This document shows, piece by piece, positions 15,639-25,314 of a stretch of 64,000 nt of DNA. The stretch is from Methylobacterium persicinum (lineage in GTDB: Bacteria; Pseudomonadota; Alphaproteobacteria; Rhizobiales; Beijerinckiaceae). The position numbers and the translations under genes are program-made. The notes under the pieces were generated by a model that saw only the letters and a list, made by a program, of their open reading frames with translations, made no database searches and was not told the origin of the DNA. Within the stretch, counting starts at the first letter, position 1, and every line of letters begins with the position of its first letter. The stretch is taken from the NCBI RefSeq assembly GCF_022179525.1, contig NZ_BPQX01000056.1:1-64000 (forward strand). Direction: 5' to 3'.

Positions 15639-18578
15639 CTACTCGTGCGGCCTCCCAGATCGCGGCATCACCGCCGCCCTGATCGCGACCAGCGAGGACC
15701 TTGTCATCCGGCGGAGCTGGCGAAGCTCGGCGGCGAGGGTGCGGGCGTCGGGTAGGCCCATCGCCCGGGCGATCTGCCGCGCCGCGTTCGGTGACGGCGG
15801 CTTGGCCGGGTCATCGAGGGTCAGGCGCTGCCAATGCGAGACGGCGTCGAGGGTCTCGTAGGCCTCGGCCAGGGGCGCGGCGAGATCCTGCGGGATCAAC
15901 CCGCCCTCCCCCGCCCTGCGCAGCACCGTGCCGCCGTCGCGCCCGATCCAGTCGGTCTGGCCGGCGGCCAGGACGATCGCTTGGGCCAGGAAATCGAGGT
16001 CGAAGAGCCCGCCCGGTGCGAACTTCAAGTCGTGGGGGCCGGCAATGCCCCGCTCTCGCGCCACGAGGCTGCGCATCGCGCCGGCTTCGGCGCAGACCGC
16101 GGCCGGATCGCGCGGCGAAGCGATCTGCGCCGCGATGGCCGCGGTCACCTCGGCCATGAGGGTGGCGTCTCCAGCCACGGCCCGCGCCCGGGTCAGCGCC
16201 ATGTGCTCCCAGGGCTCGGCCTCGTCGCGGTGGTAGGCGACGAAACCCCGCAGTTGCACGGCGGGGGGCGAATGGCTGCCGTGGGGGCGCAATCGCTGGT
16301 CGACCCGATACAGCCGGCCGCGCCGGGTCGGGACGGTCAGTGCCGCGACGAGGCGCTGGGCGAGGCGGTTATAGGCGATGACGGCATCCACGGGTTGGCG
16401 GCCGTCGCTGGTCCGGTCCTCGGGGTCGAAATCGTAGAGGACGACGAGGTCGAGGTCCGAGGAGGCCGTGAGCTGGCGCGAACCCAGCCGCCCGAGGGCG
16501 AGGACGCAGCACCGGCCCCGCGGCACCTGCCCGTGATCCTCCGCGAAGCGCCGCAGTTCCCGATCGAGGATCAGGCCAATCGCGGCCTCGGCGATGGCGG
16601 TGTAGGATTCCCCGGCCTGCCGCGGCGTGATCAGGCCGGAGACGAGGCGTGCGCCGGTGACGAAGGTCATGCGCCGGGTCGCGTCCCGGCAATGGTCGAG
16701 GAATTCCTCGTAGGTCCCGCTGTCGCCGACGAGCGGCCGGTATTGCCCGCGCACGGTATCGGGATCGGACGCCGGCGCCACGAAATCCGGCTCCAGCACC
16801 GCGTCGAGGATGTGCGGGCTGTGCCCCACAGCCTCGGCGAGGCGTGGGGATGCGCCGAGCAGGTCGGCGAAGAGGATGCGCAGGCGCTCGTGCGAGCGCA
16901 GGATCGCGAGAAGTTCCCCCGCGGCGGGCATGCGGGAGAAGGCCCTGTCGAGGGTGAGCAGGGCCGCGTCGGGTTCCGGGGTCCCGCCCAGCGCCCGCAG
17001 CAGGCCCGGCAGGAACTCGGCCAGGATGGAGCGGGCGCGTCCGCCGCGAAGGGCGGGGTGACGGCCGAGATGCCAGTCCCGGACGATCCCGTAGGCCCGG
17101 ACGGGCTCCCGGAAGCCGAGCCCGGTCAAGGCCGTGAGGGTCGCCGGCTCGGCCTCGATCGGGCCGAAGGCGAGCGACCCGTCGGCCGCGACCGCATCCC
17201 CTCCCCGCTCGAACAGCAAGGCGTAATGGGCCTGGACGCGGCGGGCATGAACGATCAGCGCCTCTTCGAACGCGGTGCCCGTGGGAAAGCCGCAGAAGCG
17301 CGCGAATGCGGCCAGCGCGTCCGCCTCGGCGGGCAGGCGCTGCGTCTGCTCGTCCCGCATCATCTGCAGCCGGTGTTCCACGGTGCGGAGGAAGGTGTAG
17401 GCGGCCTTCATTTCGTCCCGGGCTGCCCCGTCGATCCACCCTGCCCCGTGCAGCCCGTCCAGGGTCTCCAGGGTCCGGCGGCTGCGCAGGGCGGGCTGGC
17501 GGCCGCCGAAGACCAGTTGCTGCGTCTGCGCGAAGAACTCGATCTCGCGGATGCCGCCCCGGCCGATCTTGATGTCGTGGCCGGCGACGGCGATCTCCTC
17601 GTGGCCGCGCACGGAATGGATCTGCCGCTTGAGGGCGTGGATCTCGGCGATGGCCGCGAAATCGAAATGCCTGCGCCAGATGAACGGCTTGAGGTCGGCG
17701 AGGAAAGCGTCGGCGGCCGGGATGTCCCCAGCGACGGGCCGGGCCTTGATGAAGGCCGCCCGCTCCCAGTCCTGCCCGACGGTCTGATAGTAGTCGAAGG
17801 CGTAGGCCGTGGAGAGGGCGATCGCGCTGGATCCCGGATCGGGGCGCAGGCGGTAATCCACCCGGTGGACGTAGCCCTCCGCCCGCCGTTCGGAGAGGAG
17901 CTTCACGAGGCCCTGCCCCAGCTTGACCAATATCGCCTTGGCCTCGGCGCCTGCCGCCGCCGCGGCGCGCCCGGCGTCGTAGAAGAGCACGAGGTCGATG
18001 TCGCTCGAGTAGTTGAGTTCGCCGCCGCCAAGCTTTCCCAGACCCAGGACGAAGAGGCCGCACTCCCGGGCCGGATCCTCTCGGTCCTGCAGGTCCAGGC
18101 GGCCCGTGGCGGCGGTCCGGAGCAGGAGTGCGTCGAGGGCCGCCGCCACGGAGGCGTCGGCGAAGTCGGACAGGGCCTTCGTCACCTCCCCGAGTCCCCA
18201 GACGCCGCCGAGATCCGCCAGGGCGACGAGGACGGCGTGTTCCGCCCGGTTGGACCGGAGGCGCCGGCCGACCTCGGCCAGGTCGGCGTCGCTGCGGCAC
18301 CCGGCCCCCACGCCCCTCTGGCGGGCGACGAGGGTGGCCCCGGCCGCCTCCGGCGATTGCTCCATGAGGGCGGCGAACCGCGCCGGATCCTTCTCGACGA
18401 TCCCCCAGAGGAAGGGCGAATGGCCGGCGATCCCGAGCAGCAGGTCGCGCAGCGGCGGTGTCACGAAACCCGGAGGGAGGGCCGCCGCGAGCTCACCGAG
18501 CCGAACGGATGCGAGCGAGGCTTCGGCCGGATGCAGGTTCGGCCGGAGCCGCCCGCGCAGCGCGCCGTCGACCGCCAT
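15639..18578 (-). CDS. glnE: bifunctional glutamine synthetase adenylyltransferase/deadenylyltransferase
   Basis: A full-length GlnE of 979 aa with two nucleotidyltransferase halves. The N-terminal half has LGKLGGGELNYSSDIDLVLF, the adenylyl-removing site. The C-terminal half has LGRLGSRQLTASSDLDLVVL, the adenylylating site; the paired aspartates of each DxD are present. The RGGIREIEFFAQTQQLVFGG segment follows the first domain, as usual. GlnE adds or removes AMP on a tyrosine of glutamine synthetase in response to PII and glutamine. The start ATG at 18578 has GGGAG about ten bases upstream. It is a monocistronic minus-strand gene here; genes flanking it do not share the function. Long open frames on the opposite strand are GC-rich shadows. 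Confidence 0.95.
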   Translation of the reverse strand: MAVDGALRGRLRPNLHPAEASLASVRLGELAAALPPGFVTPPLRDLLLGIAGHSPFLWGIVEKDPARFAALMEQSPEAAGATLVARQRGVGAGCRSDADLAEVGRRLRSNRAEHAVLVALADLGGVWGLGEVTKALSDFADASVAAALDALLLRTAATGRLDLQDREDPARECGLFVLGLGKLGGGELNYSSDIDLVLFYDAGRAAAAAGAEAKAILVKLGQGLVKLLSERRAEGYVHRVDYRLRPDPGSSAIALSTAYAFDYYQTVGQDWERAAFIKARPVAGDIPAADAFLADLKPFIWRRHFDFAAIAEIHALKRQIHSVRGHEEIAVAGHDIKIGRGGIREIEFFAQTQQLVFGGRQPALRSRRTLETLDGLHGAGWIDGAARDEMKAAYTFLRTVEHRLQMMRDEQTQRLPAEADALAAFARFCGFPTGTAFEEALIVHARRVQAHYALLFERGGDAVAADGSLAFGPIEAEPATLTALTGLGFREPVRAYGIVRDWHLGRHPALRGGRARSILAEFLPGLLRALGGTPEPDAALLTLDRAFSRMPAAGELLAILRSHERLRILFADLLGASPRLAEAVGHSPHILDAVLEPDFVAPASDPDTVRGQYRPLVGDSGTYEEFLDHCRDATRRMTFVTGARLVSGLITPRQAGESYTAIAEAAIGLILDRELRRFAEDHGQVPRGRCCVLALGRLGSRQLTASSDLDLVVLYDFDPEDRTSDGRQPVDAVIAYNRLAQRLVAALTVPTRRGRLYRVDQRLRPHGSHSPPAVQLRGFVAYHRDEAEPWEHMALTRARAVAGDATLMAEVTAAIAAQIASPRDPAAVCAEAGAMRSLVARERGIAGPHDLKFAPGGLFDLDFLAQAIVLAAGQTDWIGRDGGTVLRRAGEGGLIPQDLAAPLAEAYETLDAVSHWQRLTLDDPAKPPSPNAARQIARAMGLPDARTLAAELRQLRRMTRSSLVAIRAAVMPRSGRPHE

Positions 18579-18682
18579 GCGACTCGTCTCCCTCGGGCAC
18601 CGGCGCCGCCGGGACGGTTCCCCCGGCGCGGTACCGTGCTGATAGCAGGCCGGGGATCAACGCGCTCCCTCTGCGCTTCGCT

Positions 18683-19225
18683 TCAACCCTGAAGGAGGGG
18701 TGGCACGGGCCCCGTCCCGGATGCCGTGGTCCCTCCTATGCTGCGCTTCGAGGCGGCGTCCTGCTGGCGGGCCACCTCGACCCGCACGCCGCGCCCGGCC
18801 AACAGGATTTCCGCGAGGAAGGCGCAGATCGCGGCGATGGTGAAGACCAGGGCCGCGCCGAACAAGGCGAACAGCACCGAGGCCGCCGTCGCGTCGCGCA
18901 GGGCGCCGACATAGAGGGTCAGGATCGAACTCAGCACCAGGCCCGCGCCGAGGCAGGCCAGCACCACCGCCGCGTCGAGGAGCGTGGAGCGCCGATGCAG
19001 GAAGGCGAGCCGCACCGAGATGACCCGTGCCGCCGCATCGTCCGCGGTCCGCATATCCCGGTCGGCGGCGTTCACCTTGTCGGCGATCCGGGCGAGGCGC
19101 GTCGAGAACGTGTTCAGAAGCGTGGCGAGGGCCGAGAGCAAAAAGGCCGGCGCCAGGGAGACCTGGATGATGTGGGCGACATCGTCGGGCGAGTTTCCGT
19201 TCAGAGCCCCACCGAACAGGTCCAT
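18683..19225 (-). CDS. DUF2721 family membrane protein
   Basis: A 180-aa integral membrane protein. An amphipathic N-terminus (about residues 12-45, IIQVSLAPAFLLSALATLLNTF) leads to the charged STRLARIADKVNAADRD stretch, which is the family signature. Two hydrophobic helices follow, LLDAAVVLACLGAGLVLSSI and VLFALFGAALVFTIAAICAF. The tail after RVEVARQQ is low complexity. I used the ATG at 19225, behind a G-rich ribosome-binding site; a GTG two codons upstream is an alternative. DUF2721 proteins have no established biochemical role. It follows no close neighbour in an operon: glnE begins about 100 bases downstream. Confidence 0.75.
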   Translation of the reverse strand: MDLFGGALNGNSPDDVAHIIQVSLAPAFLLSALATLLNTFSTRLARIADKVNAADRDMRTADDAAARVISVRLAFLHRRSTLLDAAVVLACLGAGLVLSSILTLYVGALRDATAASVLFALFGAALVFTIAAICAFLAEILLAGRGVRVEVARQQDAASKRSIGGTTASGTGPVPPLLQG

Positions 19226-19394
19226 GCCCACTCACCCCCCACGACGCCTGCCGCCGAGCCGGCCGGCGACCGGCCGGAGCCTTATCGCATCCTTCGCCCG
19301 TGTCACCCGTGCCCCGCCGACGCCTGCGCTTCGCGGCACCCCGGGACGAGGGAAGGGTCGGGAGGGAACGGGGCAGTCCCATCCCTCCGCCCGC

Positions 19395-19413
19395 CATCGC
19401 GAGCGCAGCGAAG
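19395..19413. repeat. half-copy related to the REP-like palindrome
   Basis: CATCGCGAGCGCAGCGAAG matches the left arm of the 11335-11423 element at 17 of 19 positions. It lies in the intergenic space between the DUF2721 gene and the next small gene. I do not find a clean opposing arm. Confidence 0.35.
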
Positions 19414-19497
19414 TGAGTGAGGGCTGCGGGGCGTCTTCCCGGGTTGCGTCACCGGATCGCTGCGCCCGGATCGCACTGCCGATGACGGCTTGCCCGG

Positions 19498-19692
19498 CTA
19501 ATCCTGGTCGACGCCTTCCTTGGCCAGGGCCTTCGCCTGTGCCGCGAGGCGCGCCTTGCGGGCTTCCCGGATCATGATCTCCGCCCGCTCGGCCTCGGTC
19601 CGGATGCCCATGCGGTCGATCAACTCGGTTCCGGCTCTCTTCTGCACGGCCTGAAGATCCGATTTCGGCCGCGGTCCCTTCACCTGCCCCAT
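19498..19692 (-). CDS. small basic hypothetical protein (64 aa)
   Basis: A 64-residue charged protein, MGQVKGPRPKSDLQ..., mostly predicted helix with repeated Ala/Arg/Lys/Glu (AERAEIMIREARKARLAAQAK). The frame stays open upstream to 19761, but the ATG at 19692 has a strong GAGGTGGGG ribosome-binding site 2-10 bases before it, so I start there. It resembles small conserved hypotheticals of Rhizobiales, but I cannot name a family. It is the last gene on the strand before a 270-base gap. Confidence 0.6.
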   Translation of the reverse strand: MGQVKGPRPKSDLQAVQKRAGTELIDRMGIRTEAERAEIMIREARKARLAAQAKALAKEGVDQD

Positions 19693-19811
19693 TCCCCACC
19701 TCGTTCGCCAGTATGGCCACGCTTGCGTGGGGGCAAATTGGGCGCGACCGCGCTGCGTCAAGACTGGCCTTTCGGGGGATACACCGGCGGACGACTTCCG
19801 CGCCGGCCACG

Positions 19812-19843
19812 AAAAAACGCCCGCCGGTAGACCGGCGGGCGTT
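19812..19843 (-). terminator. Rho-independent terminator
   Basis: A perfect 12-bp stem (AACGCCCGCCGG, loop TAGA on the plus strand, then the complement) is followed on the minus strand by a run of six T. It lies 36 bases after the stop of the 77-aa gene at 19879-20112, so it ends that transcript. Confidence 0.88.
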
Positions 19844-19878
19844 CTCGACCCCAGAATCAGGGCGTCGGGAGTTGGGTG

Positions 19879-20112
19879 TTACTGAAGGACTGTCCAAGCC
19901 CCGGCGCTCGTCGCGGCGACGGGCCGGTTCCAGGTTTGTCCGAACCCATCCATCAGGTGGAGTTCCGTGGCATCGGGATATTCCCGGCGCACCTTCTCGT
20001 AGGCGGCGTTGGCCTCGAACTGCGCCGAGGATTCGTCACCGGCCTGGATCGCGATCCGGCGCACGGGCTCGTCATCGCCATCGGCCATGATGCCCAGCGT
20101 AAACTTGGCCAT
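19879..20112 (-). CDS. small hypothetical protein (77 aa)
   Basis: A 77-aa protein beginning MAKFTLGIMADGDDEP and containing FEANAAYEKVRREYPDATEL and a C-terminal GFGQTWNRPVAA. It looks like a small soluble alpha/beta protein; I do not recognise the family. An upstream in-frame ATG at 20130 exists, but GGAGGGAAA immediately before the ATG at 20112 is a near-perfect ribosome-binding site and decides the start. It is followed by a strong terminator (19812-19843), so it is a short monocistronic unit. Confidence 0.7.
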   Translation of the reverse strand: MAKFTLGIMADGDDEPVRRIAIQAGDESSAQFEANAAYEKVRREYPDATELHLMDGFGQTWNRPVAATSAGAWTVLQ

Positions 20113-20281
20113 TTTCCCTCCGACATGCATCTTCTTGCATATCGCCTTGCGAAGGGCGGCGTTGTCAATCGATCTTTTGCCGATTTCGTTCCGGAACGGT
20201 GTATTCAGTTATCCCGCAGGCGCGAGCGCGTCATATTGCGATGCAGAAACGCAGTTTGCCGGGGCGGTTGGGCGAGGTTCT

Positions 20282-21613
20282 TCAATGGCTCCCGCCGGTT
20301 TCGATGAACTTCGCTAGAAATACCGCGGCGATCACCCAGACGACGGGCTTCACCTCCCGCGCCCGGCCGCTCAGAAGCTTGAGCACCGCGTAGGTGATGA
20401 AGCCGAAGGAGACTCCGGTGGCGATGGAGTAGGTGAAGGGCATGAGCAGCGCCGTGACGCAGGCCGGGATCACCTCGGTGATATCGTCCCAGTCCAGGGC
20501 GACAAGGTCTCTAAGCATTAGGCAGGCGACATAGAACAGGGCCGGCGCCGTGGCGTAGGGGGGCACCGAGCCGGCCAGCGGCGCGAAGAACAGGCAGGCC
20601 AGGAACAGCACCGCGACGGTGGCCGCGGTCAGCCCCGTGCGGCCGCCCTCCTCCACCCCCGCCGCGCTTTCCAAGTAGGCGGTGGTGCTCGACGTGCCGA
20701 GGAGCGAGCCGAGGAAGATCGCCGAGGAATCGGCCATGAGCGCCCGGTCCAGCCGGGCCATCCTGCCTTCGACGAGGAGCCCCGCGCGGCTCGCCACGCC
20801 CATCAGGGTGCCGGTGGCATCGAACAGTTCCACCAGGAACAGCACCAGGACCACGTTCAGGAGCCCGCCCGACAGGGCCGCCGGCACGTCGAGGGCGAAC
20901 AGGGTGGGCGTCAGCGACGGCGGCAGGGAAACGACGCCGGAGAAGGTGTTCCCGGCCACCGCGAAGCTGAGCCCGGTGACGGTGAGGATGCTGGTCAGAA
21001 GGGCCGCCTTCACCCGCCGCGCCGAGAGCACGGCGACCATCAGGAAGCCGATGACGGCGAGCACCGTGCCGGGGTTGTGAAGGTCGCCGAGGGTGACGAA
21101 GGTCGCCGGGCTCGCCACCACCACGCCCGCGTTCTTCAGGGCGATGATGGCCAGGAACAGGCCGATCCCCACCGTGAGGGCGATGCGCATGGACGGGGGG
21201 ATGCCCTCCACGATGATCCGGCGCAGGCCCGTCAGGGTGACGACGAGGAAGCACAGGCCCGATACGAAGACCGCCCCGAGGGCCGCCGGCCAGGGGTAGC
21301 CCATCTGGCCGACCACCACGTAGGCGAAGTAGGCGTTGAGCCCCATCCCGGGTGCCAGGGCGATGGGATAGTTGGCGAAGAGGCCCATCACGGCGGAGCC
21401 GATGGCGGCCACGCAGCAGGTGGCGACGAAGACCGCCCCCTTCGGCATCCCCGCCTCTGCGAGGATGCTCGGGTTGACGAAGACGATGTAGGCCATCGTC
21501 AGGAAGGTGGTGAGGCCCGCGAGTACTTCCGTGCGGACATCCGTTCCGTGCTCGGACAGGCGGAAGACCCGTTCGAGAAGGCCCGGACGGACCGGATGCC
21601 GCGGCGCATCCAT
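20282..21613 (-). CDS. NCS2 family purine permease
   Basis: A 443-aa polytopic membrane protein of the AzgA/PbuG branch of NCS2. Signatures are the N-terminal TEVLAGLTTFLTMAYIVFVN, the NPSILAEAGM loop, APGMGLNAYFAY (substrate/proton site region) and GTSSTTAYLESAAGVEEGGR. About a dozen hydrophobic helices are visible. Members import adenine, guanine or hypoxanthine with protons. The ATG at 21613 overlaps the TGA of the molybdenum subunit gene as TGATG, so the permease is translationally coupled to a purine-type oxidase, which supports hypoxanthine/xanthine as cargo. The open frame continues far upstream inside the oxidase gene, but that part is out of frame with real protein. Confidence 0.88.
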   Translation of the reverse strand: MDAPRHPVRPGLLERVFRLSEHGTDVRTEVLAGLTTFLTMAYIVFVNPSILAEAGMPKGAVFVATCCVAAIGSAVMGLFANYPIALAPGMGLNAYFAYVVVGQMGYPWPAALGAVFVSGLCFLVVTLTGLRRIIVEGIPPSMRIALTVGIGLFLAIIALKNAGVVVASPATFVTLGDLHNPGTVLAVIGFLMVAVLSARRVKAALLTSILTVTGLSFAVAGNTFSGVVSLPPSLTPTLFALDVPAALSGGLLNVVLVLFLVELFDATGTLMGVASRAGLLVEGRMARLDRALMADSSAIFLGSLLGTSSTTAYLESAAGVEEGGRTGLTAATVAVLFLACLFFAPLAGSVPPYATAPALFYVACLMLRDLVALDWDDITEVIPACVTALLMPFTYSIATGVSFGFITYAVLKLLSGRAREVKPVVWVIAAVFLAKFIETGGSH

Positions 21614-24297
21614 CACAGGATCTCCCCGCAGGCCGCCATCAGATCGCGAAAGATCCGATCGGGGGCGAAGGGCGTCGCGGTGAGCCGGGCGCCGGTGGCG
21701 TCGCGGATGGCGTTGCCCAGAGCCGCCGCGACGGGGTTGAAGGGCGACTCGCTCATGGGCTTGGCGCCGAGCGGTCCCACCGTGTCGTGGGTGTCGGCGA
21801 ACAGCACCTGCGTGTCCGGCACGTCGCCGCAGGCGGGGATGTGGTAGGTGCGGAAGCTCTGGGTCTCGACCCGGCCGTCGCCGTCCAGGCGGACATCCTC
21901 GTAGAGCGCGGCGCCGATGGCCTGCGCCACCCCGCCCTCGACCTGCCCCCGGCACTGGGCCGGGTTCACCACCACGCCGGCATCGGCGGCGTGGACGCTC
22001 GTGAGGATCCGCAGCCGGCCGGTCGTCGGATGGACCGCCACCCGGAAGGCCTGCACATTGAAGGCGACCGAGCGCGGGGTGCCCTCCGCCCGGCCCCGGG
22101 CCTCCAGGGGCGCCAGGGCCCGGAGGGCGAGGCTCCCGGCCGGCGTCGCGACGGCACCGCCGACGAGGCGGCATTCCCCCGGCGAAACCCCGAGCCGCTC
22201 CGCCGCCCGCCCGCGGATCGCCTCCGCCAGCGCCTCTGACGCCCGCAGCACGGCGGTTCCGGCGACGACGGTGCCCGTCGAGCCGTAGGCCCCGGTATCG
22301 TGCCCGACGGCATCGGTGTCGGCGCCTATGACCTGCACCGCCTCCGGGTCGGCGTTGAGCGCCTCTGCGGCGAACTGGCGGTGGACCGTCGCGGCGCCGT
22401 TGCCGAACTCGGCGGTGCCGACGCAGACCCGGTAGGTGCCGTCCGGCAGCAGGGCGGCGACGGCGTCGGCGAAATGGCCATTCGGGGGCGTCGTGTCGAG
22501 CATGGCCATCGCCATACCGCTGCCGATGCGCCATCCCGGCTCCGGCTGGGGGGCGGGAGCGGCGGCGAGCGCGTCCTGCGCGAGGTCGAGGCAGCGGTCG
22601 AGGCCATAGCTGCCGAACACCACGTCGTGGGGGGCGAGGCTGTGGGCCACGAGGGGCTCGCCGGGCCGCACGGCGTTGATCCGGCGGAGATCGAAGGGAT
22701 CGAGACAAAGGCGCCTCGCCACCTCGTCGAGGGCGGATTCGAGGGCGAAGATCGTCTGGCTGAGGCCGTAGCCGCGGAAGGCCCCGGCCGGGAGGGTGTT
22801 CGTGTAGACGGCGACCCCGTCCACCCGCTTGTTGGGGCAGGAATAGGCGGCCAGAACCTCGTTACAGCCGTGATGGAGCACCCCGCCGGCATGGTTGCCG
22901 TAGGCGCCCGTCTCGGACAGCACGTCGAGGGCGATGGCCGTGAGCCGCCCGTCCCGGCGGGCGCCGAGGCGCACCTTCACACGCATTGGGTGGCGGGTGG
23001 TGGTGGCGGCGAACTGCTCCTGCCGGGTCAACTCCCACTTCACCGGCCGGCCGGTCTTGAGGACGGCCAGCGCCACCAGATCCTCCGTCAGCATCTCCTG
23101 CTTGCCGCCGAAGCCGCCGCCCATCCGTCCGCAGAGGACGCGCACCTCGTCCCGCCCGAGGCCGAACAGGCTGCACAGGGCATCCCGGGTCAGGAACGGG
23201 ACCTGGGTGCTGGAGCGCAGGGTGAGGCGTCCGTCCGGGTCTCGCCAGCCGAGGCAACCGTGGGTTTCGAGGGCGGCGTGCTGGACGCGTTGGGTGCGAA
23301 ACACCTCTTCGTAGACGATGTCGGCCCCGGCGAGGCCGGCGGCGACGTCGCCGACCTCCCCGTGGACCTCCGCCGCGACGTTCGGCCCGTCGTGGAGGCG
23401 GGGCGCATCGGGGTGGAGGGCGCGCTCGGGATCGAGGACGGCGGGCAGGACCTCGTAGGCGACGGCGATCGCCCGGCATCCGGCTTCCGCGGCGGCCTCG
23501 GTCTCGGCCACGACGGCCGCCACCCGCTGCCCGACGAAGCGCAGGACGGGATCGAGGACCCGCGTATCCGCGGCGTCGTCCAGGGGATTCTCGTGGCGGC
23601 CGGTGGAGAAGCGGCCGGGGGGCGCGTCCTCGTGGGTGAGCACCACCACGACGCCGGGGACGGCATAGGCTGGGCCGGTGTCGATGGCGAGGATCCGGGC
23701 GTGGGCATGGGGCGAGCGCAGCACCTTGAGGTGCAGCGCCCCAGCCTCCGGCAGGTCGAAGGTGAAACGGGCCGACCCCGTGACGACGAGGGGCGCGGCG
23801 GGCGGCGGCAGGCTGCGGCCGACGGCGCCCTCCCCCGGGACCTCGGCGGCGGGCGGCACGCCCGCGATGGCGTCGCGGATCGCCCGGTAGCCGGTGCAGC
23901 GGCAGAGGTTGCCCTTCAGGGCCTCGCCGAGGTCCCGCCGACGTCCCTGGTCGAGGGCGGCGGCGGTCATGATCATGCCCGGGGTGCAGAAGCCGCACTG
24001 GAAGCCCTGCGCGGCGAGGAAGGCCTTCTGCATCGGGTGGGAGGCGGGGTGCCCCTCCCCGCGGCAGGGGCCGGAGAGGCCCTCGATGGTCGTGACCGCC
24101 CTACCCTGCGCCCGGAAGGCGGGGACGAGGCAGGAATGCACGGGCTCGCCGTCGAGGTGGACCGTGCAGGCGCCGCAATCGCCGGAGTCGCAGCCCTTTT
24201 TGACCCCGAACCAGCCGGCTTCGCGCAGGTAGGTGCGCAGGCACTGGCCGGGACGGGGCGCTCCCTCGTGGGGATGGCCGTTGACCGTGAGCTTCAC
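21613..24297 (-). CDS. xanthine/hypoxanthine dehydrogenase-like subunit, 2Fe-2S and Mo domains fused
   Basis: An 894-aa molybdo-flavoenzyme subunit. Residues about 1-155 are the iron-sulfur part: a plant-type 2Fe-2S set ([16 protein letters not shown] later) and the second cluster domain ([20 protein letters not shown]). Residues about 180-890 are the molybdopterin domain, with [22 protein letters not shown] and an end motif around [12 protein letters not shown], near the catalytic glutamate region. The fused layout plus a separate FAD subunit resembles E. coli XdhD/YgfM rather than three-subunit XdhABC. The GTG start at 24297 overlaps the stop of the FAD gene as GTGA, implying coupled translation. 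Context with an NCS2 permease suggests purine oxidation in the cytosol. The exact substrate (xanthine, hypoxanthine or another N-heterocycle) is not certain. Confidence 0.85.
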   Translation of the reverse strand: MKLTVNGHPHEGAPRPGQCLRTYLREAGWFGVKKGCDSGDCGACTVHLDGEPVHSCLVPAFRAQGRAVTTIEGLSGPCRGEGHPASHPMQKAFLAAQGFQCGFCTPGMIMTAAALDQGRRRDLGEALKGNLCRCTGYRAIRDAIAGVPPAAEVPGEGAVGRSLPPPAAPLVVTGSARFTFDLPEAGALHLKVLRSPHAHARILAIDTGPAYAVPGVVVVLTHEDAPPGRFSTGRHENPLDDAADTRVLDPVLRFVGQRVAAVVAETEAAAEAGCRAIAVAYEVLPAVLDPERALHPDAPRLHDGPNVAAEVHGEVGDVAAGLAGADIVYEEVFRTQRVQHAALETHGCLGWRDPDGRLTLRSSTQVPFLTRDALCSLFGLGRDEVRVLCGRMGGGFGGKQEMLTEDLVALAVLKTGRPVKWELTRQEQFAATTTRHPMRVKVRLGARRDGRLTAIALDVLSETGAYGNHAGGVLHHGCNEVLAAYSCPNKRVDGVAVYTNTLPAGAFRGYGLSQTIFALESALDEVARRLCLDPFDLRRINAVRPGEPLVAHSLAPHDVVFGSYGLDRCLDLAQDALAAAPAPQPEPGWRIGSGMAMAMLDTTPPNGHFADAVAALLPDGTYRVCVGTAEFGNGAATVHRQFAAEALNADPEAVQVIGADTDAVGHDTGAYGSTGTVVAGTAVLRASEALAEAIRGRAAERLGVSPGECRLVGGAVATPAGSLALRALAPLEARGRAEGTPRSVAFNVQAFRVAVHPTTGRLRILTSVHAADAGVVVNPAQCRGQVEGGVAQAIGAALYEDVRLDGDGRVETQSFRTYHIPACGDVPDTQVLFADTHDTVGPLGAKPMSESPFNPVAAALGNAIRDATGARLTATPFAPDRIFRDLMAACGEIL

Positions 24298-25118
24298 GCA
24301 GGCATCTCCGCCAGCTCGTCCCGGATCTCGCCCGCGAGAAGCCGGGTCACATGCCGCCGCCAATCCGGGCGGCCGTGGACATCGTCGTAGTACAGGTCGG
24401 CGGGGATCGACGCTGCGATCGCCTGCTGGAGTGCGTCCGGGTCCGGCAGGTGCGGGAAGGCGAGGCGCAGGGGGCGTCTGACGGCGGCGGTGACGGTCAG
24501 GGCGAAGCTCCCGTCCGCATCCCGGGTGCCGATCAGCAGGGCGCCCGAGCGCCCGTGGGGGCTGAGGCTGATCCGGCGGAAGGCCGTCCGACGGGACAGG
24601 GCGGCGGCCGGCAGGGTGAGGCTGCGCAGGATCTCGCCGGGGGCCAGGGCCGTGCTTTGGGGCCCGCGGACGAACTCCGTCACCGGCAGCCGCCGCTCGC
24701 CCCCGTCCGGCGCCCAGAGCAGGCACTCGCCCTCCAGTGCCGCGGCCAGGGCGATGATCGGGCCGGCCGGGAGCGCGAGGCAGAGGTTGCCCCCGACGGT
24801 GGCTCCGTTCCACACCTTGAACGACCCGAGCAGCGCCCGGCAGCACTGGCCGACCAGGGGGGCGGCGATCCACGATCCGGGAAGCTCCAGCCGCTCCAGG
24901 GCGGCGACGGTGCAGGTGGCCGAGAGGGTCAGGCTCTTGCGTCCGACCTCGTGGGGTGCCCAGCCGAGGGTTGTGAGGTCGATCAGGCGGCGCAGGGCCG
25001 GCTGCGGCTCCGAGTACAGCCACGTGCCCCCCGCGAGCCACGCATCGCCGTCCTGCCACTCGGGCAGGTCCGCCCTGCTGCGGAGCCGGATCAGCGTCTC
25101 GATCGTGTGCAGGTCCAT
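24294..25118 (-). CDS. FAD-binding subunit of molybdenum hydroxylase (YgfM/CoxM type)
   Basis: A 274-aa FAD subunit. The FAD-binding motif is AWLAGGTWL at about residue 25, with the second contact [20 protein letters not shown] (about 98-117), both hallmarks of the CO dehydrogenase/xanthine dehydrogenase medium subunit. It accepts electrons from the 2Fe-2S clusters of its partner. I use the ATG at 25118 (MDLHTIETL); an ATG at 25136 would add six residues and neither has a strong ribosome-binding site. It is the first gene of the operon FAD subunit, FeS-Mo subunit, NCS2 permease. A candidate sigma-54 element lies 46 bases upstream. Confidence 0.82.
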   Translation of the reverse strand: MDLHTIETLIRLRSRADLPEWQDGDAWLAGGTWLYSEPQPALRRLIDLTTLGWAPHEVGRKSLTLSATCTVAALERLELPGSWIAAPLVGQCCRALLGSFKVWNGATVGGNLCLALPAGPIIALAAALEGECLLWAPDGGERRLPVTEFVRGPQSTALAPGEILRSLTLPAAALSRRTAFRRISLSPHGRSGALLIGTRDADGSFALTVTAAVRRPLRLAFPHLPDPDALQQAIAASIPADLYYDDVHGRPDWRRHVTRLLAGEIRDELAEMPA

Positions 25119-25162
25119 GGCATCCCGGCAAGACATCCAAGAGGAAGGCGTCCGGCGTCCCT

Positions 25163-25179
25163 TGGCAAGTTGCTTGCCG
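25163..25179. promoter_or_regulatory. palindromic -24/-12 (sigma-54-like) element, possibly bidirectional
   Basis: On the plus strand TGGCAAGTTGCTTGCC (25163-25178) fits the TGGCACG-N4-TTGCW pattern with two deviations. Because GGCAAG-TTG-CTTGCC is a palindrome, the minus strand also reads CGGCAAGCAACTTGCC with the GG-N10-GC spacing. The minus-strand copy sits about 46 bases before the FAD-subunit start, a good promoter distance. It could equally be a repressor operator. Inference from sequence only. Confidence 0.4.
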
Positions 25180-25314
25180 TTCTCACGGGGGCGTGACCCC
25201 CCGCCGCCGGGGGCGGCCGGAACGCTTCGTCCGGGCCCGGTGTTTCAGGCCGCGCACGAGGCAGCCTCCCTTCCGGAGGGGGCCGGATGCCCAGTTCCTG
25301 GGAGGATCCCACCA

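Noticed and set aside
15432-15755. Plus-strand frame of 107 codons overlapping the 3' end of glnE
   Set aside because: No ribosome-binding site, odd composition, and overlap with a certain gene on the other strand.
15834-18692. Long plus-strand frame (over 900 codons) across glnE
   Set aside because: It is the antisense shadow of glnE in GC-rich DNA. The minus strand has complete GlnE motifs, while this frame is low-complexity Arg/Gly/Ala.
21614-22708. N-terminal extension of the NCS2 frame upstream of 21613
   Set aside because: Runs out of phase through the molybdenum subunit and has Arg/Pro-rich nonsense; the ATG at 21613 starts the conserved protein.
22300-24390. Plus-strand frame of about 700 codons across the molybdenum subunit
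   Set aside because: Shadow in high-GC DNA with Gly/Ala/Val/Glu bias; the minus strand has complete Mo and 2Fe-2S motifs.
24490-25314. Upstream extension of the poly-His frame
   Set aside because: Overlaps the FAD subunit on the other strand, has no ribosome-binding site, and the signal peptide starts at 25315.
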